DNA of 64,000 nucleotides from Bifidobacterium jacchi (GTDB lineage: Bacteria > Actinomycetota > Actinomycetes > Actinomycetales > Bifidobacteriaceae), in the NCBI RefSeq assembly GCF_009078285.1, contig NZ_RQSP01000002.1:92167-156166 (forward strand). Reading direction: 5' to 3'. A program made the position numbers and the translations under genes. Below, one piece after another: positions 1 to 10,683 of the stretch. Numbering within the stretch: position 1 is the first letter of the stretch; each line of letters opens with the position of its first letter. The notes under the pieces were generated by a model. That model saw only the letters and a program-made list of their open reading frames with translations. It had not been told where the DNA came from and searched no databases.

Positions 1-1239
1 CTGGTCGCTGCCGTACCAGTCGGTGCAGGCGCACACGAGTGCGGAGCCGCCGGCGTTGTCATGGCTGTAGTTGTACTGGAACACGGTGTTGCGGGTGCCG
101 TAGTCGAAGTCCCACGCAGTGCCGTCGTTGTTCCCGGAGAGCTTTTGCGTGTTGGTGACCTCGTTGTACTGGAACAGCGTGTTGTCGGCGTTCCAGTTCC
201 AGATGCCCGCGTTGGAGCCCTGCCCGGAGACGCTTGCCGCGTTCTCCAGGTAGTTCTTCTCGACGACCGCGCCGTCGGCCATCTGGATGACGATGCCGTC
301 GCCGCCGATCTTCTTGAGCGTGTTGCCGGCGATGTACAGATTCAGGTTCGGCGTCCAAGGGTACTGGTTGCGGGTCGAGCCGGTCACGCCGCACTCCCAC
401 CCCGCGTCCTCGCGGCAGCGGAAGTCGGACGACATGTTGATGCCGGAACGGTTCACGTTGGTGATCGTGTTGTTCACGATCTGCACGTCGTTGAACCACG
501 AGCGGGTCTTGCGGGAGGTGTCCGCCTTGATGTCGCTCTGTTTCTTGTTGGCTCCGTCGACCGGGATGGAACGGCCGTAGTTCTCCAGCTGGATGGCCGC
601 GGAGCCGCCCAGATCCTTCTGCTTCTCGCCGTAGATGTCATGCACGCTGTTGTTGCGGATGACGATGCCCTTGAGCTCGCCGGCGTTGTCGTTCTCCGCG
701 GTGATGCCGCGGCGCATGTAATCGTAGTGGTTGTCCTCGGGATCCGTGTTGGTGATGTCGAGGTTCTGGACGGTGATGTATTCGCTGTTGCGCAGCAGCA
801 CCACGTCGGCCACGCCGTCGCCCGCGAGGATCGGGGCGGCGGCGTTCTTGTCGCCGTAGTCGCTGACGACGATCGGCGCCTCGGCGGTGCCGCGCACGTT
901 CACCAGCCGCAGGGCGGCCTTCACGTTTGCCTTGCCGTTGATGGTCTGGTTCTCGCCGTTGCAGGTGGTGCCGCGCTTGAACAGGATCTGGTCGCCGGCC
1001 TTGAGCTTGGCGGTCTGCGCGTTCACCGCGGTGAACGAATTGAACGGCTTGGCTTCGCTACCGTCGCCGTTGGTCTCGGCAAGGCAGTCCACATGATATG
1101 CGGTGCCCGTGGCCGCGGGGGTTTCCGCGGCAGGTGACGTCACCGGCGCCGCGACCGCGGTCGGCGCGAGCAGAATGCCCGCCGACAGCAGGGTCGCGCC
1201 TGCGACGGCCCCTCCAAAGATGCGTCTGACAAGACTCAT
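1..1239 (-). CDS. Secreted right-handed beta-helix protein (3' end outside window)
   Basis: The reading frame opens with an ATG at 1239 and stays open to base 1, so at least 413 residues are present and the C terminus is missing. Residues 1-31 are a clear signal peptide (MSLVRRIFGG start, a hydrophobic Ala/Leu core, AVAAPV cleavage region). The mature part begins AYHVDCLAETNGDGSEAKPF, the usual entry of pectate-lyase-like beta-helix proteins, and continues with short strand-turn repeats rich in N and V (for example NNSVHDIYGE, NNTITNVNRSG, YIAGNTLKKIGGDGI). This fold is typical of extracellular polysaccharide lyases and glycosidases, so action on a plant or host glycan outside the cell is likely, but no catalytic residues could be assigned and the substrate is unknown. 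LacI-type palindromes lie 235-310 bases upstream. Confidence 0.8.
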   Translation of the reverse strand, partial: MSLVRRIFGGAVAGATLLSAGILLAPTAVAAPVTSPAAETPAATGTAYHVDCLAETNGDGSEAKPFNSFTAVNAQTAKLKAGDQILFKRGTTCNGENQTINGKANVKAALRLVNVRGTAEAPIVVSDYGDKNAAAPILAGDGVADVVLLRNSEYITVQNLDITNTDPEDNHYDYMRRGITAENDNAGELKGIVIRNNSVHDIYGEKQKDLGGSAAIQLENYGRSIPVDGANKKQSDIKADTSRKTRSWFNDVQIVNNTITNVNRSGINMSSDFRCREDAGWECGVTGSTRNQYPWTPNLNLYIAGNTLKKIGGDGIVIQMADGAVVEKNYLENAASVSGQGSNAGIWNWNADNTLFQYNEVTNTQKLSGNNDGTAWDFDYGTRNTVFQYNYSHDNAGGSALVCACTDWYGSDQ

Positions 1240-1473
1240 GTTGGCTCTTTCCTCGTTGAATGCCGTCGTCCTTCCTTAAACGGCGGCACCGGCCGGGATC
1301 GATGCCTGAGCCGACTGCGCTTTCTGGCGCTGGTGGCGAACCGCCGAGTCTCGTCGACGGATGGGTGCGTTGCCATTTGGTCGCTTATTCGACCATGATT
1401 CGACGCACTCATCGGTGCATGAACTCCTTGATGCGCCGATTCACCAATCATCACAGACACTTACCCCGTGACC

Positions 1474-1548
1474 GGTTACGAGCAATCGTAACCGACACGT
1501 AAACGGTCACACAATGCGGTTGCATTCGGCGTGTCGTAAGCGCTTACG
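1474..1548. promoter_or_regulatory. LacI-type operator palindromes upstream of the beta-helix gene
   Basis: Two perfect palindromes stand out: GGTTACGA-gcaa-TCGTAACC at 1474-1493 and CGTAAGCGCTTACG at 1535-1548. A third, weaker one (AATGC-ggtt-GCATT) lies at 1513-1526. The centre-CG form of the second is typical of LacI/GalR-family operators that control sugar-use genes in bifidobacteria. They lie upstream of the minus-strand beta-helix gene; no regulator gene is in the window. Confidence 0.55.
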
Positions 1549-1793
1549 GCATTGTTTCGCATTGGTGTTTGCGTTACCAAATACCCTGCTATCGCTGTCA
1601 CGACATCACGCAAAGACGCCTCCTCCATTGACCACCACGCCACGGGCCGAAACCACTCAACCAATCACGAGACAGACCACTGGCGCCAAGCGACCGCTGC
1701 GAGAGCCAACGAACATAGAGACTGACGAACATACGTCATATGAGACTTCCGCTGTCTTCGTGGGTTGGATGGCGGGGCACAATGGTGGGGCAC

Positions 1794-2013
1794 CAGTGTC
1801 CTGCGCCAGAAATTCGTTAACGAATTCACTACCCCTCAGCCCGCTTTGCGGGCCTGCTCGTCCTGCAAGCATGGTCGCGCTCCGCGCGCAGCATGCCTGC
1901 TCGCCGGTCGGCTCACACGTTGCCTACAAACAGCTCCGCTGTTTGCCTAACGGCAACGTCCTGACAAGGGGAGCCAACATTATAATCAACGAACTTCTGA
2001 CGCAGGACACTAG
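1794..2013 (-). mobile_element. MITE-like element, long form
   Basis: The ends are inverted copies: CAGTGTCCTGCGCCAGAAAT at the left edge and, read on the minus strand from 2013, CTAGTGTCCTGCGTCAGAAG. Between them on the minus strand run TTGGCTCCCCTTGTCAGG, an internal double hairpin (arms ACGTTGCC/GGCAACGT and CAAACAGC/GCTGTTTG), and GCTGAGGGGTAGTGAATTCG. The same order occurs at 17795-18005. No transposase is encoded. It interrupts a segment that is continuous in the related locus at 50967-51058. Confidence 0.7.
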
Positions 2014-2100
2014 GGAGGAACGAGAGAGACGCTGCTTCAGCGCAACCATGCCCCCAGACGACACACTGCTACAACACACTGCTATAGCGCAAGTGCTTTA

Positions 2101-2272
2101 GCGCAAGGATTTCTCGGGGAAAACGGCCATCTCGTAAAATCCTTGCGCAAAGAGGGCCGTTAGCACAAGGATTTCTCGGAAAGAAGGGGAACTTCGTAGA
2201 ATCCTTGCGCCAAGACGCCACTAAGCGCAAGGATTCTACGAACTCAGGGCAAATCCCGAAAAATCCTTGCGC
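2101..2272. repeat. Three-unit hairpin array, period 62 bp (copy 1)
   Basis: Three 48-bp units start at 2101, 2163 and 2225, exactly 62 bp apart and separated by 14 bp. Each is bounded by inverted 12-bp arms, GCGCAAGGATTT and its complement at the far end (one mismatch in unit 2). The centres differ between units. The first 62 bases are identical to 51059-51120. Confidence 0.9.
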
Positions 2273-2550
2273 AAAGAAAGCGCAAGCAAGAAGCGCAAGC
2301 GAGTGCAAGAGAGAGGAAGCACGAGCGAGAGCAAGCGAGAAAGGTAGAGAAAGGCGCAGGAGGGGAGCCAGAGAAGGACACCAGAGCAGGGACACCACTT
2401 GGCGCAAGTTCCATGGTTCTTCCTGGTCGAAGAGCGTCCTGCCCGATGAGCGCTCTTCCCCTACTATCCCAGCGGCTCAACAACACGGCTCAACAACGAA
2501 CCACCACCCACGATAACGACAGAAACGACAGAAACGACACTCATATACGA

Positions 2551-2591
2551 CAATGGCGCATTGGTGCCAATGAGCAACCAATGCGCCATTG
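2551..2591. repeat. CAATGGC-type hairpin
   Basis: A 41-base imperfect palindrome with outer arms CAATGGCGCATTGGT and CAACCAATGCGCCATTG. It belongs to the same family as the elements at 8715-8838, 24552-24600 and 48988-49096. Confidence 0.7.
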
Positions 2592-2713
2592 TGCTGCATC
2601 TGCCATGTCACCGGAGCTGATCAGCCGCCACTCATACAGCAGCCACTCATGTAGTCAGCACCACCGCCAGCCAACCAGCAACCAGCCAGCCGACAACCCC
2701 GACCGAAAGCCGA

Positions 2714-3229
2714 TCAGTCGTCGCCGAGCGTGACGTGCAGACCGCCGACCAGCGAACTGACCACGTTGTACAGCAGCGCGCCGATCACCGCGAGCAGCGT
2801 CACCAGCACCACGCCGATGATCGACAGAATCGTCACCGCGGACAATACCGTCGACAGACTCAGCACGTTGCTCAGGTTGAAGGCGCTGCTGTCAAGGTTG
2901 ACGGACGACATGAGGTTTGTCAGCTGACCGAACACGCCGACCGCGTCAAGCAGCACCCATACCAGCGCGGCGGCCACGATCTGGATGATCGCTCCGGCGA
3001 TCGACAGCATGAAGGCGACCTTCGCGACCGACCACACCTGCACATGCGTGATCGACAGGTTCATGCGCCTCGCGCGCGGAACACCGCCACGCCGTGCCGG
3101 GCGAGACGACCGGGACGACGAAACCGTCGGCGGCACCTCGGACGAGGACGCGCCACCGAGACCGGTGCTCTGTGCCGAACGGGTCGTGCGCGGCATGCGG
3201 CCGGCCTCGCCATTAAGATTCTCGCTCAT
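2714..3229 (-). CDS. DUF3566 membrane protein
   Basis: A 171-residue protein with a disordered, Ser/Arg-rich N-terminal tail (about 1-55) followed by the DUF3566 core: RRMNLSITHVQVWSVAKVAF, a first membrane segment at about 73-95, a soluble loop, and a second segment at about 130-160 that ends in NVVSSLVGGLHVTLGDD. DUF3566 proteins are found immediately downstream of gyrA throughout actinobacteria (for example the gene after gyrA in Mycobacterium). Function is unknown; position suggests co-transcription with gyrBA, although a 114-bp gap with an inverted repeat separates it from gyrA. Confidence 0.85.
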   Translation of the reverse strand: MSENLNGEAGRMPRTTRSAQSTGLGGASSSEVPPTVSSSRSSRPARRGGVPRARRMNLSITHVQVWSVAKVAFMLSIAGAIIQIVAAALVWVLLDAVGVFGQLTNLMSSVNLDSSAFNLSNVLSLSTVLSAVTILSIIGVVLVTLLAVIGALLYNVVSSLVGGLHVTLGDD

Positions 3230-3270
3230 CGTTGCTCCTTGGTGCTCCTTGGTTGAGCCTGCGCCTCGGC

Positions 3271-3334
3271 TAGCTGATAGCTAGTCGATACTAGTCGCGA
3301 ATACTAGTCGAATACTATCGAAGGCTATCAGCTA
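3271..3334. repeat. Inverted repeat in the gyrA-DUF3566 gap
   Basis: Arms TAGCTGATAG (3271-3280) and CTATCAGCTA (3325-3334) flank several short direct repeats of the word ACTAGTCG. No T-run follows on the minus strand, so it is not an obvious terminator; an mRNA-processing or stability hairpin is possible. Confidence 0.55.
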
Positions 3335-3343
3335 CCCGTCCCG

Positions 3344-6061
<2,718 letters not shown>

Positions 6062-6098
6062 TGATTATTCCTTTTGTGTTATTGAAAAGCTATTTCGA

Positions 6099-6224
6099 GG
6101 CTCCCCTTGTCAGGGGAGCTGGCTCGCGAAGCGAGACTGAGGGGTAGTCGCACCCTTGGAACGTTCCGAACGTATCGCTACCCCTCAGTCAGCTACGCTG
6201 ACAGCTCCCCTGACAAGGGGAGCC
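6099..6224. mobile_element. Palindromic derivative of the MITE-like element between gyrB and gyrA
   Basis: A 126-base near-palindrome. The outer 22 bases (starting GGCTCCCCTTGTCAGGGG at 6099) are repeated perfectly in inverse at 6203-6224, followed inward by CTGAGGGGTAG / CTACCCCTCAG. These words are the core of the elements at 17795-18124 and 21369-21492, but the usual TCGTTGA ends are absent. Confidence 0.7.
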
Positions 6225-6291
6225 AAGCATGGTGCTCATTTGACTAGCTTGCGGACAGCTTCCCTTGTCAGAGGCGCCGCGCGAGAAGTCC

Positions 6292-8439
6292 TTACGCGTC
6301 GATGAAGCGAACATCCTTCGCGTTGCGCTGGATGAACAGGCGGCGCGGCTCGACGTCGTCGCCCATGAGCATGGAGAACGTCTCGTCCGCGGCGGCCGCG
6401 TCCTCGATGTGGATCTGCTTGAGGATGCGCTTGGCGGGGTCCATGGTCGTCTCCCACAGCTCCTGGTAGGTCATCTCGCCCAGACCCTTGTAGCGCTGGA
6501 TTCCCTCGCCCTTGGGCAGCTGGCGTCCAGCGGCGCGTCCGGCGGCGAGCTTCTCGTCGCGCTCCTTGTCGGTGTACACGTAGTCGTGATCGCCGCGCGT
6601 CCACTTGAGCCGGTACAGCGGCGGCATGGCCACGTACACGTATCCGGCGGTGATCATCGGGCGCATATAGCGGAAGAACAGCGTCAGATTCAGTGTGGCG
6701 ATGTGCGCGCCGTCCACATCGGCATCGGCCATGATGATGACCTTGTGGTAGCGCACCTTGCTCACGTCGAAGTCCTCGCCGTAGCCACCGCCGACCGCCG
6801 TGATCAGCGATTCGATCGTGTCGGACTTCATCATGCGGTCGAGCGAGGCGCGCTCGGTGTTGAGGATCTTGCCTCGCAGCGGCAGAATCGCCTGCGTTTC
6901 CGGGTTGCGCCCCTGGATCGCGGAGCCGCCTGCCGAATCGCCCTCGACGATGAACAGCTCGCATTCCTCGGGATTGCTGGACTGGCAGTCCTTGAGCTTG
7001 TCGGGCATGCCGGCCGATTCGAAGATCGACTTGCGGCGCGTGTTCTCGCGGGCCTTCTTCGCGGCGATGCGCGCGCGCGACGCCTCGATGGCCTTCTGGA
7101 TGATGTTCTTGGCCTCGCTGGGATGCGCGTCGAACCAGTCGCCGAGCTTGTCGGTCATCACGCGCTGCACGAAGGTCTTCGCCTCGGAGTTGCCGAGCTT
7201 GGTCTTGGTCTGGCCCTCGAACTGCGGCGTGGTGAGCTTGACGGACACGACCGCCGTCAGGCCTTCGCGCACGTCGTCGCCGGAGAGGTTGTCGTCCTTG
7301 TCCTTGAGGATGTTCTTCTCGCGCGCGTAGCGGTTCACCAGGCCGGTGAGCGCGGCGCGGAATCCCTCCTCGTGGGTGCCGCCCTCGGTCGTGGAGATCG
7401 TGTTCGCAAACGTGTGCACGGACTCGGAGTAGGCGGTCGTCCACTGCATGGCGATTTCGGCGGAGATGCCGATTTTGAGATCCTCCGCCTCGAAGTCGAT
7501 CACATCGTCCTCGACCGGCGTCGCCTTGCGGGATTTGACCAGATAGTCGACGTAGTCCTTGATGCCGTTCTCATAGCGGTACGTGACGGTCTGGTGCTTC
7601 GGCTCGCCGTCGGCGTCGTCCGCACCGGCCACCTCGTCGCCGGCCATGTCCGGTTCGCGCAGGTCGGTCAGGCTGATCTTGAGACCACGGTTGAGGAACG
7701 CCATCTGCTGGAAGCGCGCACGCAGCGTCTCGAAGTCGTAGACGGTCGTTTCGAAGATCTTCGCGTCCGGCCAGAACGTCACGGACGTGCCGGTCGACTC
7801 GCCTTCGGCCATCGGCTCGCCCTTGGCGAGGCGCGCGGTCGGATGCTGGTCGATGTAGGTCTGCGTCCAGTGGAATCCCTGTCGGCGCACCTCGATGTCG
7901 ACGCGCGTGGAGAGCGCGTTGACGACGGAGATGCCGACGCCGTGCAGACCGCCGGAGACCGCGTATCCGCCGCCGCCGAACTTGCCGCCGGCGTGCAGCT
8001 TGGTCATGACCGTTTCGACGCCGGAGACGCCTTCGCCCGGCACTTCGTCGACCGGGATGCCGCGGCCGTCGTCGACGACGCGGATGCCGTTGTCGGGAAG
8101 GATCGTGACCTCGATATGCGTGGCGTAGCCGGCCAGCGCCTCGTCGACCGAGTTGTCGACGATTTCGTAGACAAGATGATGCAGGCCGCGCGGACCGGTG
8201 GAGCCGATGTACATGCCCGGGCGGATGCGCACGGCCTCAAGGCCCTCAAGGACCTTCAAATCGCTGGCATCGTAGTGGTCGGGGGACATGCTTTCGTCGA
8301 GCTGCGCATCCACGAGATCATCGTTGTTGATCTGCTCGTTGACCTGGTCGAGTCTGGTCTGTCGATCGGCCGTGCCGGCCGCGGCCGATCCGTTTATGCT
8401 TTCAGTGGAATCACCAAGCGGGTCTGATTCTTCTGCCAC
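6292..8439 (-). CDS. gyrB: DNA gyrase subunit B
   Basis: GyrB supplies the ATPase and TOPRIM functions of gyrase. Visible parts are the GHKL ATP site (EIVDNSVDEALAGY, VDDGRGIPVD, LHGVGISVVN), the transducer region, the TOPRIM motif CELFIVEGDSAGGSA (about residue 495) with DADVDGAHI, and the C-terminal QRYKGLGEM region. An in-frame ATG exists at 8481, but the GTG at 8439 is preceded by AGAAAGGA at ribosome-binding distance, while the ATG has no such site; I therefore use 8439 (715 residues). The gene is last in a leftward series from dnaA. Confidence 0.95.
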   Translation of the reverse strand: MAEESDPLGDSTESINGSAAAGTADRQTRLDQVNEQINNDDLVDAQLDESMSPDHYDASDLKVLEGLEAVRIRPGMYIGSTGPRGLHHLVYEIVDNSVDEALAGYATHIEVTILPDNGIRVVDDGRGIPVDEVPGEGVSGVETVMTKLHAGGKFGGGGYAVSGGLHGVGISVVNALSTRVDIEVRRQGFHWTQTYIDQHPTARLAKGEPMAEGESTGTSVTFWPDAKIFETTVYDFETLRARFQQMAFLNRGLKISLTDLREPDMAGDEVAGADDADGEPKHQTVTYRYENGIKDYVDYLVKSRKATPVEDDVIDFEAEDLKIGISAEIAMQWTTAYSESVHTFANTISTTEGGTHEEGFRAALTGLVNRYAREKNILKDKDDNLSGDDVREGLTAVVSVKLTTPQFEGQTKTKLGNSEAKTFVQRVMTDKLGDWFDAHPSEAKNIIQKAIEASRARIAAKKARENTRRKSIFESAGMPDKLKDCQSSNPEECELFIVEGDSAGGSAIQGRNPETQAILPLRGKILNTERASLDRMMKSDTIESLITAVGGGYGEDFDVSKVRYHKVIIMADADVDGAHIATLNLTLFFRYMRPMITAGYVYVAMPPLYRLKWTRGDHDYVYTDKERDEKLAAGRAAGRQLPKGEGIQRYKGLGEMTYQELWETTMDPAKRILKQIHIEDAAAADETFSMLMGDDVEPRRLFIQRNAKDVRFIDA

Positions 8440-8481
8440 AGGATTCCTTTCTGTTTTTTCTGCGGCTGTGAGGCCATTCAT

Positions 8482-8854
8482 ATGGGCCTTATGCCCTAGA
8501 AAGCCAATAAAGGCACCTTACAGCCGTTTACCTAGTGTGCACGTAAGTTTACTCAGATAACACGACACACCGCACAGCGACGAAATACAGCGGCTCACCG
8601 CCATATCGCCCTGCTGATGTCTTGTTGGGATTTTGCTGCTCCCGGCCAGCAGGTACGGCAATCTCAGCTTCCGCCGCAAGGCTTGCGACGCGAGGCAACG
8701 GACGCCGTTCGCGCCAATGGCATGTTGGTTGCCAATTGGCAACCAGTCAGAAAACCATGAATGGCGGTATATCAGGGATCCACGTTACACGAACAGCGCA
8801 CGGATAGTTGCCAATTGGCAACCAACACGCCATTGCCGAAAACACGCCGGCCGG
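8482..8854. other. gyrB-dciA intergenic region
   Basis: No gene is supported; the open frames translate the palindromic element. The gyrB promoter must lie here on the minus strand, but I could not pick a convincing pair of boxes. Confidence 0.5.
8715..8838. repeat. Paired GGTTGCCAATTGGCAACC palindrome element
   Basis: Two palindromic cores, GGTTGCCAATTGGCAACC at 8727-8744 and its near copy at 8807-8822, are bounded by outer inverted words CAATGGC/GCCATTG. Between them, the minus strand has GATATACCGCC then ATGGTTTTCTG. The same arrangement, on the plus strand, is at 48988-49096. Confidence 0.85.
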
Positions 8855-9346
8855 TTATCGCTGTCCGCCGCGATAGCCGCGATAGCCGCTGCGCTGATAC
8901 CCGCTTTGCGGCCCGGTGACGCGAATCTCCTCGATGCTCAGTCCGGCCAGCCGCTCGCGGATCGTCGCGGTCAGCTGGGGAATCATATAGGTCAGCTGCG
9001 TGGCCCACACCGCGGATTCGGTGCGAATGGTCAGTATGCCGTCGCGGAATCCGGCGACGGTCGAATGCATGGCGATCGCCGGTCCGACCACCTGATCCCA
9101 ATGGTTGCGCAGCTGGGCGAGCTTAAGTTGGGGAGTCCATCCTCCCCGGCCCGCGATTGCGCCGAGCACGCTGGCGAAGGCCGCCGGATCGCGGCCCGGC
9201 TTGCCGAAGTTCTCCCTTGCCTCGTCGCTTTTGCGCTGCCAGTCGGCCTTGCTCATGATTCCGTTGCGCGCCGCGAGACGCTCGTACACCTCGGCTGGCA
9301 GCTTGCGCTCGTCAAGATGCAGCAGGCTGGTGATCGGCGGAGTCAT
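8855..9346 (-). CDS. dciA: DciA-type helicase-loading protein (DUF721)
   Basis: A 163-residue DUF721 protein. The family member DciA delivers the replicative helicase DnaB in bacteria that lack DnaC/DnaI. The conserved core WDQVVGPAIAMHSTVAGFRDGILTIRTESAVWATQLTYM (positions about 85-123) is evident; the C terminus is a short Arg/Gly/Tyr tail (SGYRGYRGGQR). The ATG at 9346 overlaps the recF stop as ATGA, which fixes the start and implies translational coupling; the longer frame into recF is rejected. Location between recF and gyrB is the standard actinobacterial one. Confidence 0.9.
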   Translation of the reverse strand: MTPPITSLLHLDERKLPAEVYERLAARNGIMSKADWQRKSDEARENFGKPGRDPAAFASVLGAIAGRGGWTPQLKLAQLRNHWDQVVGPAIAMHSTVAGFRDGILTIRTESAVWATQLTYMIPQLTATIRERLAGLSIEEIRVTGPQSGYQRSGYRGYRGGQR

Positions 9347-10575
9347 GATCGCGCCGCCTGTGCGGTCGATGCGGTCGGTGAAGTCGGTGCCGCAACAGAA
9401 CCAGCCGCAGCAACCCCACCGGCCTCGGGATGCAGCCACGCCTGCTGAGCGGCGACCAGCGCGGCCACGTCGATCACCTCGGCGTGCCGGCGAACCGGCC
9501 CGTCCGGCACATCGGACGCGGACGCGACCGTGATCAGCACCTGATCCTGCTGGGCTGCGAACCGCAGGATCTGCTCGCGCCTGTTCGCGTCAAGCTGCGC
9601 GAACACATCATCGAGAATGACCAGCGGGCGCATGCCGTACAGCTCGCTTTCCAGCTCGTATTGCGCCATTCTCAGTGCCAGCGCCAGCGTCCACCTCTCG
9701 CCGTTGGACGCGAACTCGCGCGCCGGCATGCCGTCAAGCAGCAGCGTCACATCGTCGCGATGCGGACCGATGAGATTCTGCCCGCGCGCCACCTCTCCCG
9801 GGTAGATCCGCTGGAAATGGCTGCTGATCTGCGCTTCGGGAGCCTCCTGCTGCAACACCTCGTCAAACGACGGCTCATAGACCATGCCGGCCGTATCGCC
9901 TCCGGCAAGTTCGGCGTAGATCCGCGCGAATGGTCCTGCGAGACGCTGCGTCAACGCGATGCGGTCCCGCGTGAGCGCCACGCCCATCGCAATGAACTGT
10001 CCGGTCCACGCCTCAAGTCCGGCAAGCGCCGCCTGCGTGGCATCCGCACCGTCCTGTCTGCCGCCGAGCTGCTTGAGCAGCGCCGCGCGCTGGCGGGCGA
10101 TCTTCGTGTAGTCCTGCAGCCGTCTGGCATACCCCGCGATCAGCAGCGCGCCCGCCTGATCAAGGAATCCTCGCCGCGCCGCCGGATCGCCCGACACCAG
10201 CCGCTGATCGTCCGGCGCGAACGACACCGACGGTATCTGCCCGATGATGTCGCGCAGATACCGGCTTGCTGAGCCGTTGACGCGGGCGCGGTTGGCTCCC
10301 TTGGCGCTGATCGTCGCCTCCAGAGTGACCGTGCCGCCCGCGCCCTCGCGTTCCACGTTGGCCCTGATCGTGGCCTTGGTCTCACCGCGTTTGACCAGCG
10401 GAAGCGACGACGACGTGCGATGGCTGCCGCCGGTCGAAAGCACTTCGACCGCTTCGACGAGGTTCGTCTTGCCCAGTCCGTTCGCGCCCTGGAGGATGGT
10501 CACGCCGGGCTTGAGATCAAGCACGCAGTGGTCCCAGGAACGGAAGTGGTCGAGCGCAAGACGGGAGATGTGCAT
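9343..10575 (-). CDS. recF: DNA replication and repair protein RecF
   Basis: RecF is an SMC/ABC-like ATPase that loads RecA at single-strand gaps. The 410-residue product has Walker A GANGLGKTNL (30-39), a signature region NGERWTLALALRMAQ and Walker B PLVILDDVFAQLD, in the expected order. The C terminus (about 385-410) is a low-complexity Ala/Ser/Thr tail that runs up to the ATGA overlap with dciA. The start ATG lies 108 bp from dnaN, on the same strand, so a common transcript is likely. Confidence 0.97.
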   Translation of the reverse strand: MHISRLALDHFRSWDHCVLDLKPGVTILQGANGLGKTNLVEAVEVLSTGGSHRTSSSLPLVKRGETKATIRANVEREGAGGTVTLEATISAKGANRARVNGSASRYLRDIIGQIPSVSFAPDDQRLVSGDPAARRGFLDQAGALLIAGYARRLQDYTKIARQRAALLKQLGGRQDGADATQAALAGLEAWTGQFIAMGVALTRDRIALTQRLAGPFARIYAELAGGDTAGMVYEPSFDEVLQQEAPEAQISSHFQRIYPGEVARGQNLIGPHRDDVTLLLDGMPAREFASNGERWTLALALRMAQYELESELYGMRPLVILDDVFAQLDANRREQILRFAAQQDQVLITVASASDVPDGPVRRHAEVIDVAALVAAQQAWLHPEAGGVAAAGSVAAPTSPTASTAQAARS

Positions 10576-10683
10576 GAGGTCGGTTCAGCTTTCGCGTTTC
10601 GTTGTTCGCGTTTCGTTTCGATTCCGCTGGTCGCATTGGATCGCGTTGGATGCGATGCGGCTTTGTCAGCTTTGTCGGCTTCG

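Larger units (their letters stand above)
1240..2713. other. Gene-free region with stacked repeat elements
   Basis: Open frames here are short, low in conserved sequence and mostly translate repeats seen elsewhere in the window, so no gene is called. The stretch holds the putative operators (1474-1548), a segment at 1740-1770 homologous to 50967-50999, a MITE-like element (1794-2013), a three-hairpin array (2101-2272), an A/G-rich tract with repeated GCAAGCGA-like words (2272-2400) and a CAATGGC hairpin (2551-2591). Confidence 0.6.

Noticed and set aside
61..1137. Long plus-strand open frame opposite the beta-helix gene
   Set aside because: It is antisense to a well-supported signal-peptide protein and has the Val/Asp/Arg-rich look of a GC-rich shadow frame.
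1514..2101. 195-codon plus-strand frame in the repeat region
   Set aside because: It crosses the MITE-like element and the operators and has no protein-like features.
2101..2272. CRISPR array
   Set aside because: Period is regular, but the repeated part is two inverted 12-bp arms per unit, the spacers are 14 bp, unit centres recur at a second locus, and there are no cas genes.
2069..2407. Small frames reading through the hairpin array (also 50937-51176 and 50965-51183)
   Set aside because: Their shared peptide is the translation of the palindromic repeat, not evidence of a protein family.
6265..8427. 720-codon frame antisense to gyrB
   Set aside because: Shadow of gyrB; similar length is caused by the same GC-rich third positions.
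8518..8742. 74-codon minus-strand frame upstream of gyrB
   Set aside because: Its N terminus is the translation of the GGTTGCCAATTGGCAACC element and there is no ribosome site.
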